Source: Methylotenera oryzisoli
GTDB lineage: Bacteria > Pseudomonadota > Gammaproteobacteria > Burkholderiales > Methylophilaceae
Reading direction: 5' to 3'
Length of the DNA stretch: 64,000 bases
NCBI GenBank assembly: GCA_945907735.1
Contig: CAMDTL010000002.1
Coordinates: 120,663-184,662 of the forward strand
Positions 35,619-44,377 of the stretch are shown piece after piece (position 1 is the first letter of the stretch; each line of letters begins with the position of its first letter). The notes below the pieces were generated by a model. The model ran no database searches, was not told the DNA's origin, and worked only from the letters and a program-made list of their open reading frames with translations. Position numbers and translations under genes: made by a program.

Positions 35619-36119
35619 TCATAGTACTGCTAATGCGGCGTCATAGTTAGGCTCGTTGGCAATTTCTGGCACTAGCTCAATGTGTTTTACTACATTATTT
35701 TCATCTAATACAATCACTGCGCGAGCACACAAACCTGCAAGTTTGCTGGTAAATAGCAGTACACCGTAGTTCATTAAAAAATCACGGCCGCGCATGGTAG
35801 ATAAATTTTGTACGTTTTCGATGCCTTCTGCCGCGCAAAAACGCGTTTGTGCAAACGGTAAATCGGCAGAAATATTGATCACCACGGTGTTATTCATGCT
35901 GGCTGCAAGCTTATTAAAGGCGCGAATTGAAGTTGCGCAAGTAGGCGTGTCCACACTGGGGAAGATATTGAGCACTTTGCGCTTGCCTGCGTAGTTATCC
36001 AGCGTTACATCGGCGAGCGCTTTATCTACCAATGTGAAATTTGGCGCGGTGCTACCAATTTTAGGTAAGTCGCCAGCAACATCTACTGGGTTGCCTTTGA
36101 GTGTCACTGAGCTAGACAT
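35619..36119 (-). CDS. tpx: Thiol peroxidase Tpx
   Basis: Atypical 2-Cys peroxiredoxin that reduces hydrogen and alkyl peroxides with thioredoxin. At 166 residues it is standard. The peroxidatic cysteine is C61 in [14 protein letters not shown], and the resolving cysteine C95 in [11 protein letters not shown], the same positions as in E. coli Tpx. The ATG follows AAGGGAAC. Probably cytoplasmic (no signal peptide). Confidence 0.97.
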   Translation of the reverse strand: MSSSVTLKGNPVDVAGDLPKIGSTAPNFTLVDKALADVTLDNYAGKRKVLNIFPSVDTPTCATSIRAFNKLAASMNNTVVINISADLPFAQTRFCAAEGIENVQNLSTMRGRDFLMNYGVLLFTSKLAGLCARAVIVLDENNVVKHIELVPEIANEPNYDAALAVL

Positions 36120-36236
36120 AAGTTGTTCCCTTTTGATTGTTTATTTCTAATTGCCTATCATAAAACAAAAAACAACTGTTTAGAACAGATGCTTCCGATT
36201 TAATGCAATAAAACTAGAAAATTAATTAAAAAATCC

Positions 36237-36271
36237 CCGCAAGGCTGAATAATTGGCTTAGCGGTTTTTTT
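36237..36271. terminator. Terminator-like hairpin between divergent tpx and dnaE
   Basis: CCGCAAGGC and GGCTTAGCGG form an imperfect stem (CCGC/GCGG closing pair plus AAG/CTT with a bulge), followed by a T7 run on the plus strand and by ATTTTTT on the minus strand. It could stop transcripts from either side. Its place between two divergent genes, where no transcript should end, is odd. The rest of 36120-36317 is AT-rich promoter sequence for both genes. Confidence 0.4.
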
Positions 36272-36317
36272 GTGTTGCCTACTGCAATTTGGGCGGGCTT
36301 GCAGGTAAAATAGCAGC

Positions 36318-39300
36318 ATGCAAGATGTCGCTTTCAATTCACAATTACCTTCGCCGCAATTTGTACATTTGCGCTGCCATAGTGAGTATTCGATTGTGGA
36401 TGGCATTGTGCGTATTGATGACTATATTGATAGCGCTACTAAAGACGGCATGCCTGCGCTGGCGCTGGGTGATTTAAGTAATTTATTTGGTGCCATTAAG
36501 TTTTACAAGGCGGCGCGTGGCAAAGGCATTAAGCCTATTTTGGGTTGCGATTTGTGGCTGGAAAACACAAAGAATCGCGACCAAGCGTTTCGTATTTTAC
36601 TGCTGGTGCAAAATAGCGTGGGTTATCTTAGGCTGTGTCAGTTGATTAGCCGTGCTTATTTAGAGAATCAATACCGTGGGCGTGCAGAAATAAAACAAGA
36701 TTGGCTATCAGGCCCTGACAATCAAAACACGGAAGGCTTGATTTTAATTTCTGGCAATCAATACAGCGATATTGGCTCTGCCCTGCAGGCCAATAACCAT
36801 GCGGCTGCTGAAACGCTCGTTAAAACATGGTCTGAGTGCTTTCCAAATCGTTTTTATCTTGAGCTGCAACGCACGGCAAGCGGCGACCTGGCGCAGGAGG
36901 CCTTAATTCATCAAGTTTTAAATTTAGCCAGCCAACACGATATACCTGTTGTTGCTACCCACCCCATTCAATTTATCACGCCAGACGATTTTATGGCGCA
37001 CGAGGCGCGCACCTGTATAGCTGAGGGTTATACCTTGGCCGATAGCCGCCGCCCGAAAAATTTTACGCAGGAGCAATATTTTAAAACCCAAGCGCAAATA
37101 TGCGAGTTGTTTGCAGATATCCCCGAAGCGCTGGCGAACTCGGTAGAAATTGCTAAACGCTGTAATTTGATCATTACGTTGGATAAAAATTATCTGCCTA
37201 ACTTTCCTACGCCCAATAATGAGGGTTTGGATGCCTATTTAATACAACAATCCCAGTATGGTCTAGATGCGCGTCTGCTCGTGTTGTACCCAGATGAAGA
37301 TTTGCGTGAGAAAAAACGTGCCGAATACGCAACGCGACTATTGTTTGAATGCAACATCATTAACCAGATGGGTTTTGCAGGCTACTTTTTAATTGTGGCT
37401 GATTTTATTAATTGGGCCAAACATAATGGCGTGCCTGTTGGCCCTGGTCGTGGCTCTGGTGCTGGATCTCTGGTGGCATATAGCTTAAACATTACTGACC
37501 TTGACCCGCTGGCATATAATCTGCTGTTTGAGCGTTTTTTAAACCCAGACCGTGTTTCCATGCCCGATTTCGACATCGATTTTTGTATGGATGGCCGCGA
37601 TCGCGTGATTGATTATGTGAAGCAAAAATATGGCTTAGATGCGGTTTCGCAGATTGCCACCTTCGGTACCATGGCGGCCAAAGCGGTGATTCGCGATGTC
37701 GGACGCGTGCTGGATTTACCGTTTAATTTTGTCGATGGCATTGCCAAATTAATTCCATCAGAGCTGGGCATTACGCTAAGCGCTGCACTAGCAAAAGAAC
37801 CGCAACTGCAAGCGCGGCGCGAGACTGAAGAAGAAGTGGCGACTTTGCTGGAGCTGGCATTAAGATTGGAAGGCTTGGTGCGCAACGTCGGCATGCACGC
37901 TGGCGGCGTGTTGATTTCACCTAGTAAGATCTCAGATTTTTCACCCATTTACTGCCAAGCTGATGGTGGAAGTTTGGTCAGCCAATACGATAAAGACGAC
38001 GTCGAAGCGGTGGGGCTGGTGAAGTTCGACTTTTTAGGTTTACGCACGCTAACGATTTTGGAGTTGGCTTTAGAAAATGCCAATAAACAGCGTGCTGCAG
38101 ACATCAATGGCACGCCTGCAGATAAAGCTCCGCTTGCTTTCCAGAGCATACCTTTGGATGATAAGGCGACCTTTAAATTATTGAAGGCCGCCAATACCAC
38201 GGCCGTTTTCCAGCTAGAATCGCGCGGCATGAAGGATATGCTCAAGCAAGCACTGCCTGATTGCTTTGAAGACATTATCGCGCTGGTGGCTTTGTATCGC
38301 CCGGGCCCAATGGATTTGATACCCGATTTTTGTCGACGTAAACATGGCAAACAGCGTGTGGAATATCCACACCCCGCGACGGAAAGCATACTGAAAGAAA
38401 CTTATGGCATCGCGGTGTATCAAGAGCAGGTGATGCAAATTGCGCAAGTGGTGGCGGGTTATAGCTTGGGTGCTGCCGATTTATTGCGCCGCGCTATGGG
38501 CAAAAAGAAACCTGAAGAAATGGTGGTGCAGCGTGCGATTTTTACCGAAGGCGCCAGCAAAAACGGCCTAAACGAACGTCAAGCAACTGAACTATTTGAC
38601 CTACTAGAAAAATTTGCTGGCTATGGCTTTAATAAATCGCACGCGGCGGCTTATGCGCTGGTGGCTTACCACACAGCCTATTTAAAAACGCATTATCCTG
38701 CGGCGTTTTTAGCTTCCACCATGTCGGCGGACATGAACAACACCGACAATATTCACCTGTTTTTTGATGACTGTGCGCCCAATAAAGTAGAGATGTTGCC
38801 ACCTGATATTAACCAAAGTGGTTACCGCTTTGAGCCGTTGAATAACAGCCAAATTTTGTACGGTTTGGGTGCGGTAAAAGGCACAGGGTTAGCGGCGATT
38901 GAAGTGATTTTGGCCGCGCGTGAAAGTGACGGACAGTTTAAAGATTTGTTCGATTTTTGCAAGCGCTTAGACTTACGCAAAGTGAATCGGCGGGTGATTG
39001 AATCGCTGATTCGTGTCGGTGCATTTGATAAGCTGGACCCGAATCGGGCCGCGCTATTGGCGGGCGTTGGCATGGCAGTGGCGGCAGCTGAGCAAAATAA
39101 TAGCCATGCAGGCCAAGATTGCTTATTTGGTGGTTTGAGCGAGACCAAACACACGCTACCGAACGTGCAAGCTTGGTCGCCTGAGCAAGCGTTAATTGAA
39201 GAAAAAGCGGCGTTGGGCTTTTATTTAAGCGGACATCCGTTTTTAAATGCCAAGGATGACGTGAGTCAATTTGTGCGTGGCACATTGGCGGATTTGGTGC

Positions 39301-39824
39301 CGCAAGAGCAGCTAAAATTAATAGCAGGCATTGTAGCGGGCGTGCGTATTCGTATGACACAGCGCGGCAAAATGGCGATTGTGACGATAGATGATGCGGT
39401 AGCGCGTGTGGATGTGGTGGTGGGCGGCGAGCTGTTGCAGCAATACGCTAACCTCATTAAAGAGGATGCTTTGTTAATTATTGAAGGTCGTGTCAGCAAT
39501 GATGATTTTTCTGGCGGAACTCGCGTGAATGCGCGTAAATTATTCGATTTAGCCACGGCGCGCAGCGCGCACGCCAGCATGTTGAAAATATCCTGCAATG
39601 GGCAATCGGATGCGGCAAAACTTACCACAATTTTGCGACCGTACTGTAAAAAATCAGCCGAACCCGACAAAAAGCTCTGCCCAGTTAAAATTGAATATCA
39701 CAATGCGCAAGGCCAAGCCAGTTTGATGCTGGGGGACGCTTGGCGCGTAGAGCTGCAAGATGAGTTGTTGCAGCATCTGCGGACGTGGTTATCGGCAGCT
39801 AATGTAAAAATCCTTTATAATTAG
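36318..39824 (+). CDS. dnaE: DNA polymerase III alpha subunit DnaE
   Basis: Replicative polymerase catalytic subunit (DnaE1 type), 1168 residues. Order: PHP domain (about 10-280), starting HLRCHSEYSIVDGIVRIDDY; palm with catalytic aspartates in MPDFDIDFCMDGRDRV at about 413-428 and DKDDVEAVGLVKFDFLGLRT near 560; thumb and fingers; tandem HhH; OB fold late in the chain (IAGIVAGVRIRMTQRGKMAIVTIDD region is its start); and the C-terminal tau-binding domain. The PHP metal ligands are degenerate (ALGDLSNLFGA where TDH is usual), as in proteobacterial alpha subunits without exonuclease. A plus-strand run dnaE-accA-tilS follows. Confidence 0.98.
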   Translation: MQDVAFNSQLPSPQFVHLRCHSEYSIVDGIVRIDDYIDSATKDGMPALALGDLSNLFGAIKFYKAARGKGIKPILGCDLWLENTKNRDQAFRILLLVQNSVGYLRLCQLISRAYLENQYRGRAEIKQDWLSGPDNQNTEGLILISGNQYSDIGSALQANNHAAAETLVKTWSECFPNRFYLELQRTASGDLAQEALIHQVLNLASQHDIPVVATHPIQFITPDDFMAHEARTCIAEGYTLADSRRPKNFTQEQYFKTQAQICELFADIPEALANSVEIAKRCNLIITLDKNYLPNFPTPNNEGLDAYLIQQSQYGLDARLLVLYPDEDLREKKRAEYATRLLFECNIINQMGFAGYFLIVADFINWAKHNGVPVGPGRGSGAGSLVAYSLNITDLDPLAYNLLFERFLNPDRVSMPDFDIDFCMDGRDRVIDYVKQKYGLDAVSQIATFGTMAAKAVIRDVGRVLDLPFNFVDGIAKLIPSELGITLSAALAKEPQLQARRETEEEVATLLELALRLEGLVRNVGMHAGGVLISPSKISDFSPIYCQADGGSLVSQYDKDDVEAVGLVKFDFLGLRTLTILELALENANKQRAADINGTPADKAPLAFQSIPLDDKATFKLLKAANTTAVFQLESRGMKDMLKQALPDCFEDIIALVALYRPGPMDLIPDFCRRKHGKQRVEYPHPATESILKETYGIAVYQEQVMQIAQVVAGYSLGAADLLRRAMGKKKPEEMVVQRAIFTEGASKNGLNERQATELFDLLEKFAGYGFNKSHAAAYALVAYHTAYLKTHYPAAFLASTMSADMNNTDNIHLFFDDCAPNKVEMLPPDINQSGYRFEPLNNSQILYGLGAVKGTGLAAIEVILAARESDGQFKDLFDFCKRLDLRKVNRRVIESLIRVGAFDKLDPNRAALLAGVGMAVAAAEQNNSHAGQDCLFGGLSETKHTLPNVQAWSPEQALIEEKAALGFYLSGHPFLNAKDDVSQFVRGTLADLVPQEQLKLIAGIVAGVRIRMTQRGKMAIVTIDDAVARVDVVVGGELLQQYANLIKEDALLIIEGRVSNDDFSGGTRVNARKLFDLATARSAHASMLKISCNGQSDAAKLTTILRPYCKKSAEPDKKLCPVKIEYHNAQGQASLMLGDAWRVELQDELLQHLRTWLSAANVKILYN

Positions 39825-39856
39825 TTTAGATGTAATTAAATGGTAAATGAACAAAT

Positions 39857-40852
39857 ATGAGTTATAGGCGCGCTACAGACGCAAAAATAAGTTACCTAGA
39901 TTTCGAGCAAGGCATTGCTGAACTGGAAAAGCGCATTGACGCACTGCAAGTGTCGCATGACGACCATGACCAACTAGATATTTCCACAGAGCTTGCGCAA
40001 TTGCAGAAAAAAAATAAAAATCTGCTCGAAGATACGTATCAAAGTTTAAGTGCGTGGCAAATTTCACAAGTGGCGCGTCATCCGCAACGGCCATACACGC
40101 TCGACTATATCGCTGCATTATTTACAGATTTTGAAGAGTTGCACGGCGACCGCGCCTTTGCCGACGATCCAGCCATTGTGGGCGGCATTGGCCGTTTTGA
40201 AGGTATTCCCGTGATGGTGATTGGTCACCAAAAAGGTCGCGATGTGAAAGAGCGCAAATACCGTAATTTTGGCATGCCGCGCCCAGAAGGCTACCGCAAA
40301 GCCTTGCGTTTATTCAAATTGGCGGAAAAATTTAGCCTGCCGATTATCACCCTCATTGACACGCCTGGCGCTTACCCAGGCATAGGCGCGGAAGAGCGTG
40401 GTCAAAGTGAGGCGATTGCACGCAATTTATACGTGATGACTGAGCTAAAAACGCCGATTTTGGGTGTGATTATTGGCGAAGGTGGCTCGGGAGGCGCGCT
40501 GGCATTGGGTGTGGTTGATCAGTTATTGATGTTGCAATATTCGACTTATTCAGTGATTTCGCCAGAAGGCTGCGCTAGTATTTTGTGGAAAAGCGCGGGT
40601 AAAGCGCCAGAAGCCGCAGAAACATTGGGCATTACGGCAGATCGCTTAAAAGCCTTGGGTTTAGTGGATGTGATTGTCAGTGAGCCGCTGGGCGGTGCGC
40701 ATCGTGACGCCGCAACCACCATGCAATCACTGCGTCGTGCCTTAAAAACCGAGCTTGCAGCCTTACAAAAGAAAACTACCGATAAATTACTCGCGGCGCG
40801 CTACAAGCGCTTAATGGGCTATGGTAAGTTTAAAGAAACTGCCGCTAAGTGA
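39857..40852 (+). CDS. accA: Acetyl-CoA carboxylase carboxyltransferase alpha subunit
   Basis: Alpha subunit of the carboxyltransferase that makes malonyl-CoA for fatty-acid synthesis, working with AccD. The N-terminal helical region [18 protein letters not shown] is family-typical; the crotonase-like core shows [48 protein letters not shown] and [12 protein letters not shown]. The 331 residues include about 10 extra N-terminal residues ([10 protein letters not shown]) over most AccA proteins, so the true start could differ slightly, but no nearer start codon exists. It lies between dnaE and tilS, a conserved order. Its stop lies inside the tilS start region. Confidence 0.97.
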   Translation: MSYRRATDAKISYLDFEQGIAELEKRIDALQVSHDDHDQLDISTELAQLQKKNKNLLEDTYQSLSAWQISQVARHPQRPYTLDYIAALFTDFEELHGDRAFADDPAIVGGIGRFEGIPVMVIGHQKGRDVKERKYRNFGMPRPEGYRKALRLFKLAEKFSLPIITLIDTPGAYPGIGAEERGQSEAIARNLYVMTELKTPILGVIIGEGGSGGALALGVVDQLLMLQYSTYSVISPEGCASILWKSAGKAPEAAETLGITADRLKALGLVDVIVSEPLGGAHRDAATTMQSLRRALKTELAALQKKTTDKLLAARYKRLMGYGKFKETAAK

Positions 40853-42200
40853 TTCTTTAGCACCTCAGCTTAAAAGTTTTTTGATTGATGTTTTCGCTCA
40901 AAAAAAACTAACCAATCCTAAGCTAGCAATTGCTTTCAGCGGTGGTTTAGATTCCTGCGTGTTATTGCATCTTCTGCTTGAATGTCAAAAAACGCTGCCG
41001 TTTCAATTGCACGCGCGGCATGTGCATCATGGCTTGAGTTTAAATGCAGGTGCTTGGGCAGATTTTTGCGTAGAAACTTGCAAAAAATTACGCATTCCGC
41101 TGACTATTTCACAAGTAAAAATAAATAAAAACAGTGGCTTAGGCATAGAGGCGACAGCACGTGAAGCGCGTTACCAAGTACTTTTAGAGGCGGATGCCGA
41201 TTTTATTTGTTTGGCGCATCATCAGGATGATCAGGCTGAAACGCTACTTTTACAGCTTGCGCGCGGTGCTGGTGTGAAAGGTTTGGCAGGCATGGGTGCT
41301 GTGAATGAAAAGCTGCTGCGGCCCCTGCTGGATACGCCTCGCAGCCGCATAGAGGCTTATGCCAAGCACCATAAATTGGTGTGGATTGAAGATGAAAGTA
41401 ATTTGGATACGAATTTAGACAGAAACTTTATGCGGCATGAAGTACTGCCAACGTTAGCGCAAGCCTACCCCGCCATTCGGAAAACCATTAGCCGCGCCGC
41501 GCAGCACATGGCAGAAGCGGATATTTTGTTAGCCGAATTGGCGGCGCAAGATGTAAAAAATTGCCAACAAAATCAAGTGCATAGTCAGCAATTGCCGCTT
41601 GTTCCTTTGGTGCTTTTAAGTAAAGCGCGTGTAAAAAATGCCTTGCGTGGGTGGTTACTACAGAATAATTGTGAGGTGCCAAGCGCGGCGCAGCTGCAGC
41701 AAATTGTGCAGCAATTACTGCACGCCAGCGCCGATGCAAGTATTAACATAAAGCTGTCTGCGGGCTATATTTTACGGCGTTTCCAAGGTAGTGCTTATTT
41801 GCTTAAAAATGTGCAAGTAGATGCTGATTTATGCCAACGCAGCGCGTTTAGTTTGCCGTGGCAGGGTGAGAAAATTATTATTTTGCCAGATCAATCGCGC
41901 TTATTTTTTAGCGAAAAAGTGGGCGTAGGTATTGCCATGCAGCACGTCGAAAAAAGCCAACTTGTTATTCGCTACCGCCAAGGCGGTGAGACTTTAAAGC
42001 CAGATGAGAAGCGGCCGAGCCGTAGTTTAAAAAGCCTGTTTCAAAGTTCCAATATTCCGCCTTGGCAGCGCGAACGACTACCCTTACTTTTTATTCATAC
42101 CACCTTAGCCATATTGCCCAATTTGGCCGTAGATGTGCGTTTTAAAGCTGCGCCAGACGCACTGGGATTGGCGGTATATTGGCAAGATAATGGAGATTAA
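40821..42200 (+). CDS. tilS: tRNA(Ile)-lysidine synthase TilS
   Basis: Modifies C34 of tRNA-Ile(CAU) to lysidine so that AUA is read as isoleucine; essential. The PP-loop SGGLDS is at residues 40-45, followed by HVHHGLS, the ATAREARYQ segment, and the [19 protein letters not shown] motif near 135. The C-terminal TilS domain ([20 protein letters not shown]) is present, so it is the long form at 459 residues. The ATG at 40821 overlaps accA by 32 bases; it is the only reasonable start before the PP-loop. The stop overlaps the convergent response regulator by 4 bases. Confidence 0.95.
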   Translation: MVSLKKLPLSDSLAPQLKSFLIDVFAQKKLTNPKLAIAFSGGLDSCVLLHLLLECQKTLPFQLHARHVHHGLSLNAGAWADFCVETCKKLRIPLTISQVKINKNSGLGIEATAREARYQVLLEADADFICLAHHQDDQAETLLLQLARGAGVKGLAGMGAVNEKLLRPLLDTPRSRIEAYAKHHKLVWIEDESNLDTNLDRNFMRHEVLPTLAQAYPAIRKTISRAAQHMAEADILLAELAAQDVKNCQQNQVHSQQLPLVPLVLLSKARVKNALRGWLLQNNCEVPSAAQLQQIVQQLLHASADASINIKLSAGYILRRFQGSAYLLKNVQVDADLCQRSAFSLPWQGEKIIILPDQSRLFFSEKVGVGIAMQHVEKSQLVIRYRQGGETLKPDEKRPSRSLKSLFQSSNIPPWQRERLPLLFIHTTLAILPNLAVDVRFKAAPDALGLAVYWQDNGD

Positions 42201-42823
42201 TCAATCACGCCATTGCGCATGGCTAGTCGCACCAGCTCTACCGAGTTATTAATGCCCAATTTTTGCTTGATGCTGGTTTGATAATTGGCCACCGTTTTGG
42301 CGCTAATATTGAGTTTTGTGGCAATTAAATTGCACTCTGCGCCTTCGGCTAGCAGCCGAAAAATCTCAAACTCGCGCGTGGATAATTGTTGCAGCGGGTT
42401 ACTCTCGGCGTGGGGAAACTGCTGCGCAATTTTTTGCGTAATATAGGTTTCGCCGCGCGCAATGCTTTCTAATGCGTTTGCCAACTCTTCGGCCAACCCA
42501 TTTTTGGCTAAATAGCCTTTGGCGCCAGCTTTTAAGGCTTGGCTGGCAAATGCGGCATTTTCGTGCATCGATAATACCAGCAATTTAGCATTAGGGTAGC
42601 GCGCAATAATGCGCGCAATCGCTTCCATGCCGCCCAAGCCAGGCATGCTCAAATCCATCACCGTAATGTCGGGCAAATGCATGCCAAATTGTTGATAAGC
42701 ACTTTCGCCACTGTCGGCCTCGGCTACTACTAAAAAGCGCGTATCTTGCGCTAACAGCCGCCGCACGCCTGCGCGCACCACGGCGTGATCATCCACCAAC
42801 ATAATGCGAATTTGCGTGCTCAA
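42197..42823 (-). CDS. NarL/MoxX-type response regulator with TTG start
   Basis: Two-component transcription regulator of 208 residues. Receiver domain (1-120) with acidic pair D11/D12, phospho-acceptor D57 in VMDLSMPG, and K in AKGYLAK; LuxR-type DNA-binding domain (about 140-205) with LSTREFEIFRLLAEG and the helix-turn-helix NLIATKLNISAKTVANYQTS. The start is TTG at 42823: the first beta strand needs residues from QIRIM on, and the nearest ATG (42802) would remove it. TTG overlaps the TGA stop of the kinase (TTGA), so the pair is translationally coupled. Partner of the MoxY-like kinase; the target may be the divergent TonB receptor or genes elsewhere. Confidence 0.92.
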   Translation of the reverse strand: MSTQIRIMLVDDHAVVRAGVRRLLAQDTRFLVVAEADSGESAYQQFGMHLPDITVMDLSMPGLGGMEAIARIIARYPNAKLLVLSMHENAAFASQALKAGAKGYLAKNGLAEELANALESIARGETYITQKIAQQFPHAESNPLQQLSTREFEIFRLLAEGAECNLIATKLNISAKTVANYQTSIKQKLGINNSVELVRLAMRNGVID

Positions 42824-44295
42824 TTAGGGGCTTTCAGGGGAATCCAAGCGGAGATTTTAGTGCCGTTTTTTGCGCTACTATCAATGGTAAAATCGCCGCC
42901 CAAGCCTTCTACACGCTCGCGCATGCCTAGTAAACCAAAGCCTAAAAAATTTGCGCTTTCGGTTTTGCTGGCATCAAAACCTTTGCCGTTGTCACTCACT
43001 TTTACGGCAATGCCAGCCTTGTTATTTTTTGCTTGGGCGCACACATCAATTTCCACTGTCGTTGCCTCCGCATGGCGCGCAATATTGGTTAAACATTCTT
43101 GCACCAAGCGATAAGTGACCAGGCTTTTGGTTTCGTCTAAAATTTCTTTGCCTAAATCAGCTGCCTTATCTAGGTTGAGCGTAAACGCAATATTGCCAAA
43201 ACGTAGCTGCGCTGTCTCCACCAAATCGCGCAAGGCCAGCGCCAGACCTAGTTCGTCGAGCACGCTAGGGCGCAATTTTTGCAACAAACCGCTGACCAAA
43301 TCCATCAAGTGGCGCGACAATTGCGTGATGGCAGAGGCACTGGCGTGCAGCTCAGGATATTTCTTTCTGGCGTGTTTCAAAATCACGCTGGCATCGGTTT
43401 GAATAGCGGTTAAACATTGCCCAAACTCATCGTGTAAATCGCGCGCTAGGCTTTTGCGCTCAATTTCTTGCAGATGAATAAGTTGTTGCGTCAGGGTATG
43501 ATTTTGCAATATACTTTTTTGCAGCGTCGCAATCATATGGTTAAATTTTTGCCCGATGCGCGCCAACTCAGGCAGTTGAAATGTGGGCAATCTCACGTCT
43601 AAATCACCTTTTTCAATGTTGTCTAAAGCCGCTAAAATGCTGCTAGTGGGCTTAAGCGCTTGCGCAATGGCCCAAGCAATCATTAAATTTACACAGATAA
43701 AAAATAGCGCCAGTAACACCAATAAATCGGTCATTTGCTTCCAAATTTCGGCATATTCATAGCTTGGGTCTGGCGTAATAATTAATTTTGCAAGTGGCTG
43801 ACTGTTATAAGACAACCCTCTAATTTTTGGCTGCCATTGTGGCATGGTGTGGTTTAACATACGCACAAACCAAGCGGGTGCTGGGTTGCTTAATTTATCT
43901 GTGCTGGCCAATTGGTTGCTATCGAGTAAGCGATTGCTGTTATCCACCAGCTCAATTTTTAAGTGGCGCATGTGGCTAAGCTGTTGTAGCTTAAAAGTGC
44001 CTAGATTGATTTTGTTGGCATTAGCTTCGCTCGCATTGCTCGGCAAAGCACCAATCAGCCAGCTGTCAAACAAGGCCAGCGTCGATTTCTCTGCTGAGGC
44101 AATTTCTGCCAACGTGTTCATTCTAGCGTTATTGAAGCTTAGCCCAATACCTGCCAGCATCAGTAGCAATAACGAGCCTGTAGTAATGAGATTAAGCCTT
44201 AATTTTAAATTCAATTGCGTTGCCAATTGGGTAAATGAATGACTATAGCGGTTTTTAGGGCAATTAAAAATACTTGGCAATAAGTACTGATGCAT
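42820..44295 (-). CDS. MoxY-like sensor histidine kinase (HPK7)
   Basis: Membrane sensor kinase of 491 residues. First membrane segment about 35-55 (LNLITTGSLLLLMLAGIGLSF), periplasmic LapD/MoxY-type sensor (about 56-185), second membrane segment about 190-212, HAMP (about 213-265), then the HisKA_3 phospho-acceptor H286 in ARDLHDEFGQCLTAIQTD and the ATPase with N-box VQECLTNIARHA and G-box DNGKGF plus GFGLLGMRERV. MoxY kinases regulate methanol dehydrogenase genes in methylotrophs (family knowledge); here the sensor domain is similar but the signal is unknown. Upstream of the response regulator, overlapping by 4 bases. Confidence 0.88.
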   Translation of the reverse strand: MHQYLLPSIFNCPKNRYSHSFTQLATQLNLKLRLNLITTGSLLLLMLAGIGLSFNNARMNTLAEIASAEKSTLALFDSWLIGALPSNASEANANKINLGTFKLQQLSHMRHLKIELVDNSNRLLDSNQLASTDKLSNPAPAWFVRMLNHTMPQWQPKIRGLSYNSQPLAKLIITPDPSYEYAEIWKQMTDLLVLLALFFICVNLMIAWAIAQALKPTSSILAALDNIEKGDLDVRLPTFQLPELARIGQKFNHMIATLQKSILQNHTLTQQLIHLQEIERKSLARDLHDEFGQCLTAIQTDASVILKHARKKYPELHASASAITQLSRHLMDLVSGLLQKLRPSVLDELGLALALRDLVETAQLRFGNIAFTLNLDKAADLGKEILDETKSLVTYRLVQECLTNIARHAEATTVEIDVCAQAKNNKAGIAVKVSDNGKGFDASKTESANFLGFGLLGMRERVEGLGGDFTIDSSAKNGTKISAWIPLKAPN

Positions 44296-44377
44296 CGGGA
44301 GTTTTTCCTAATGTAAATGTGCAGGGAGTTTGTTATTGTAATGCACGGAAAAGCTTATAAAAGTTAGGCTGTCGCTA

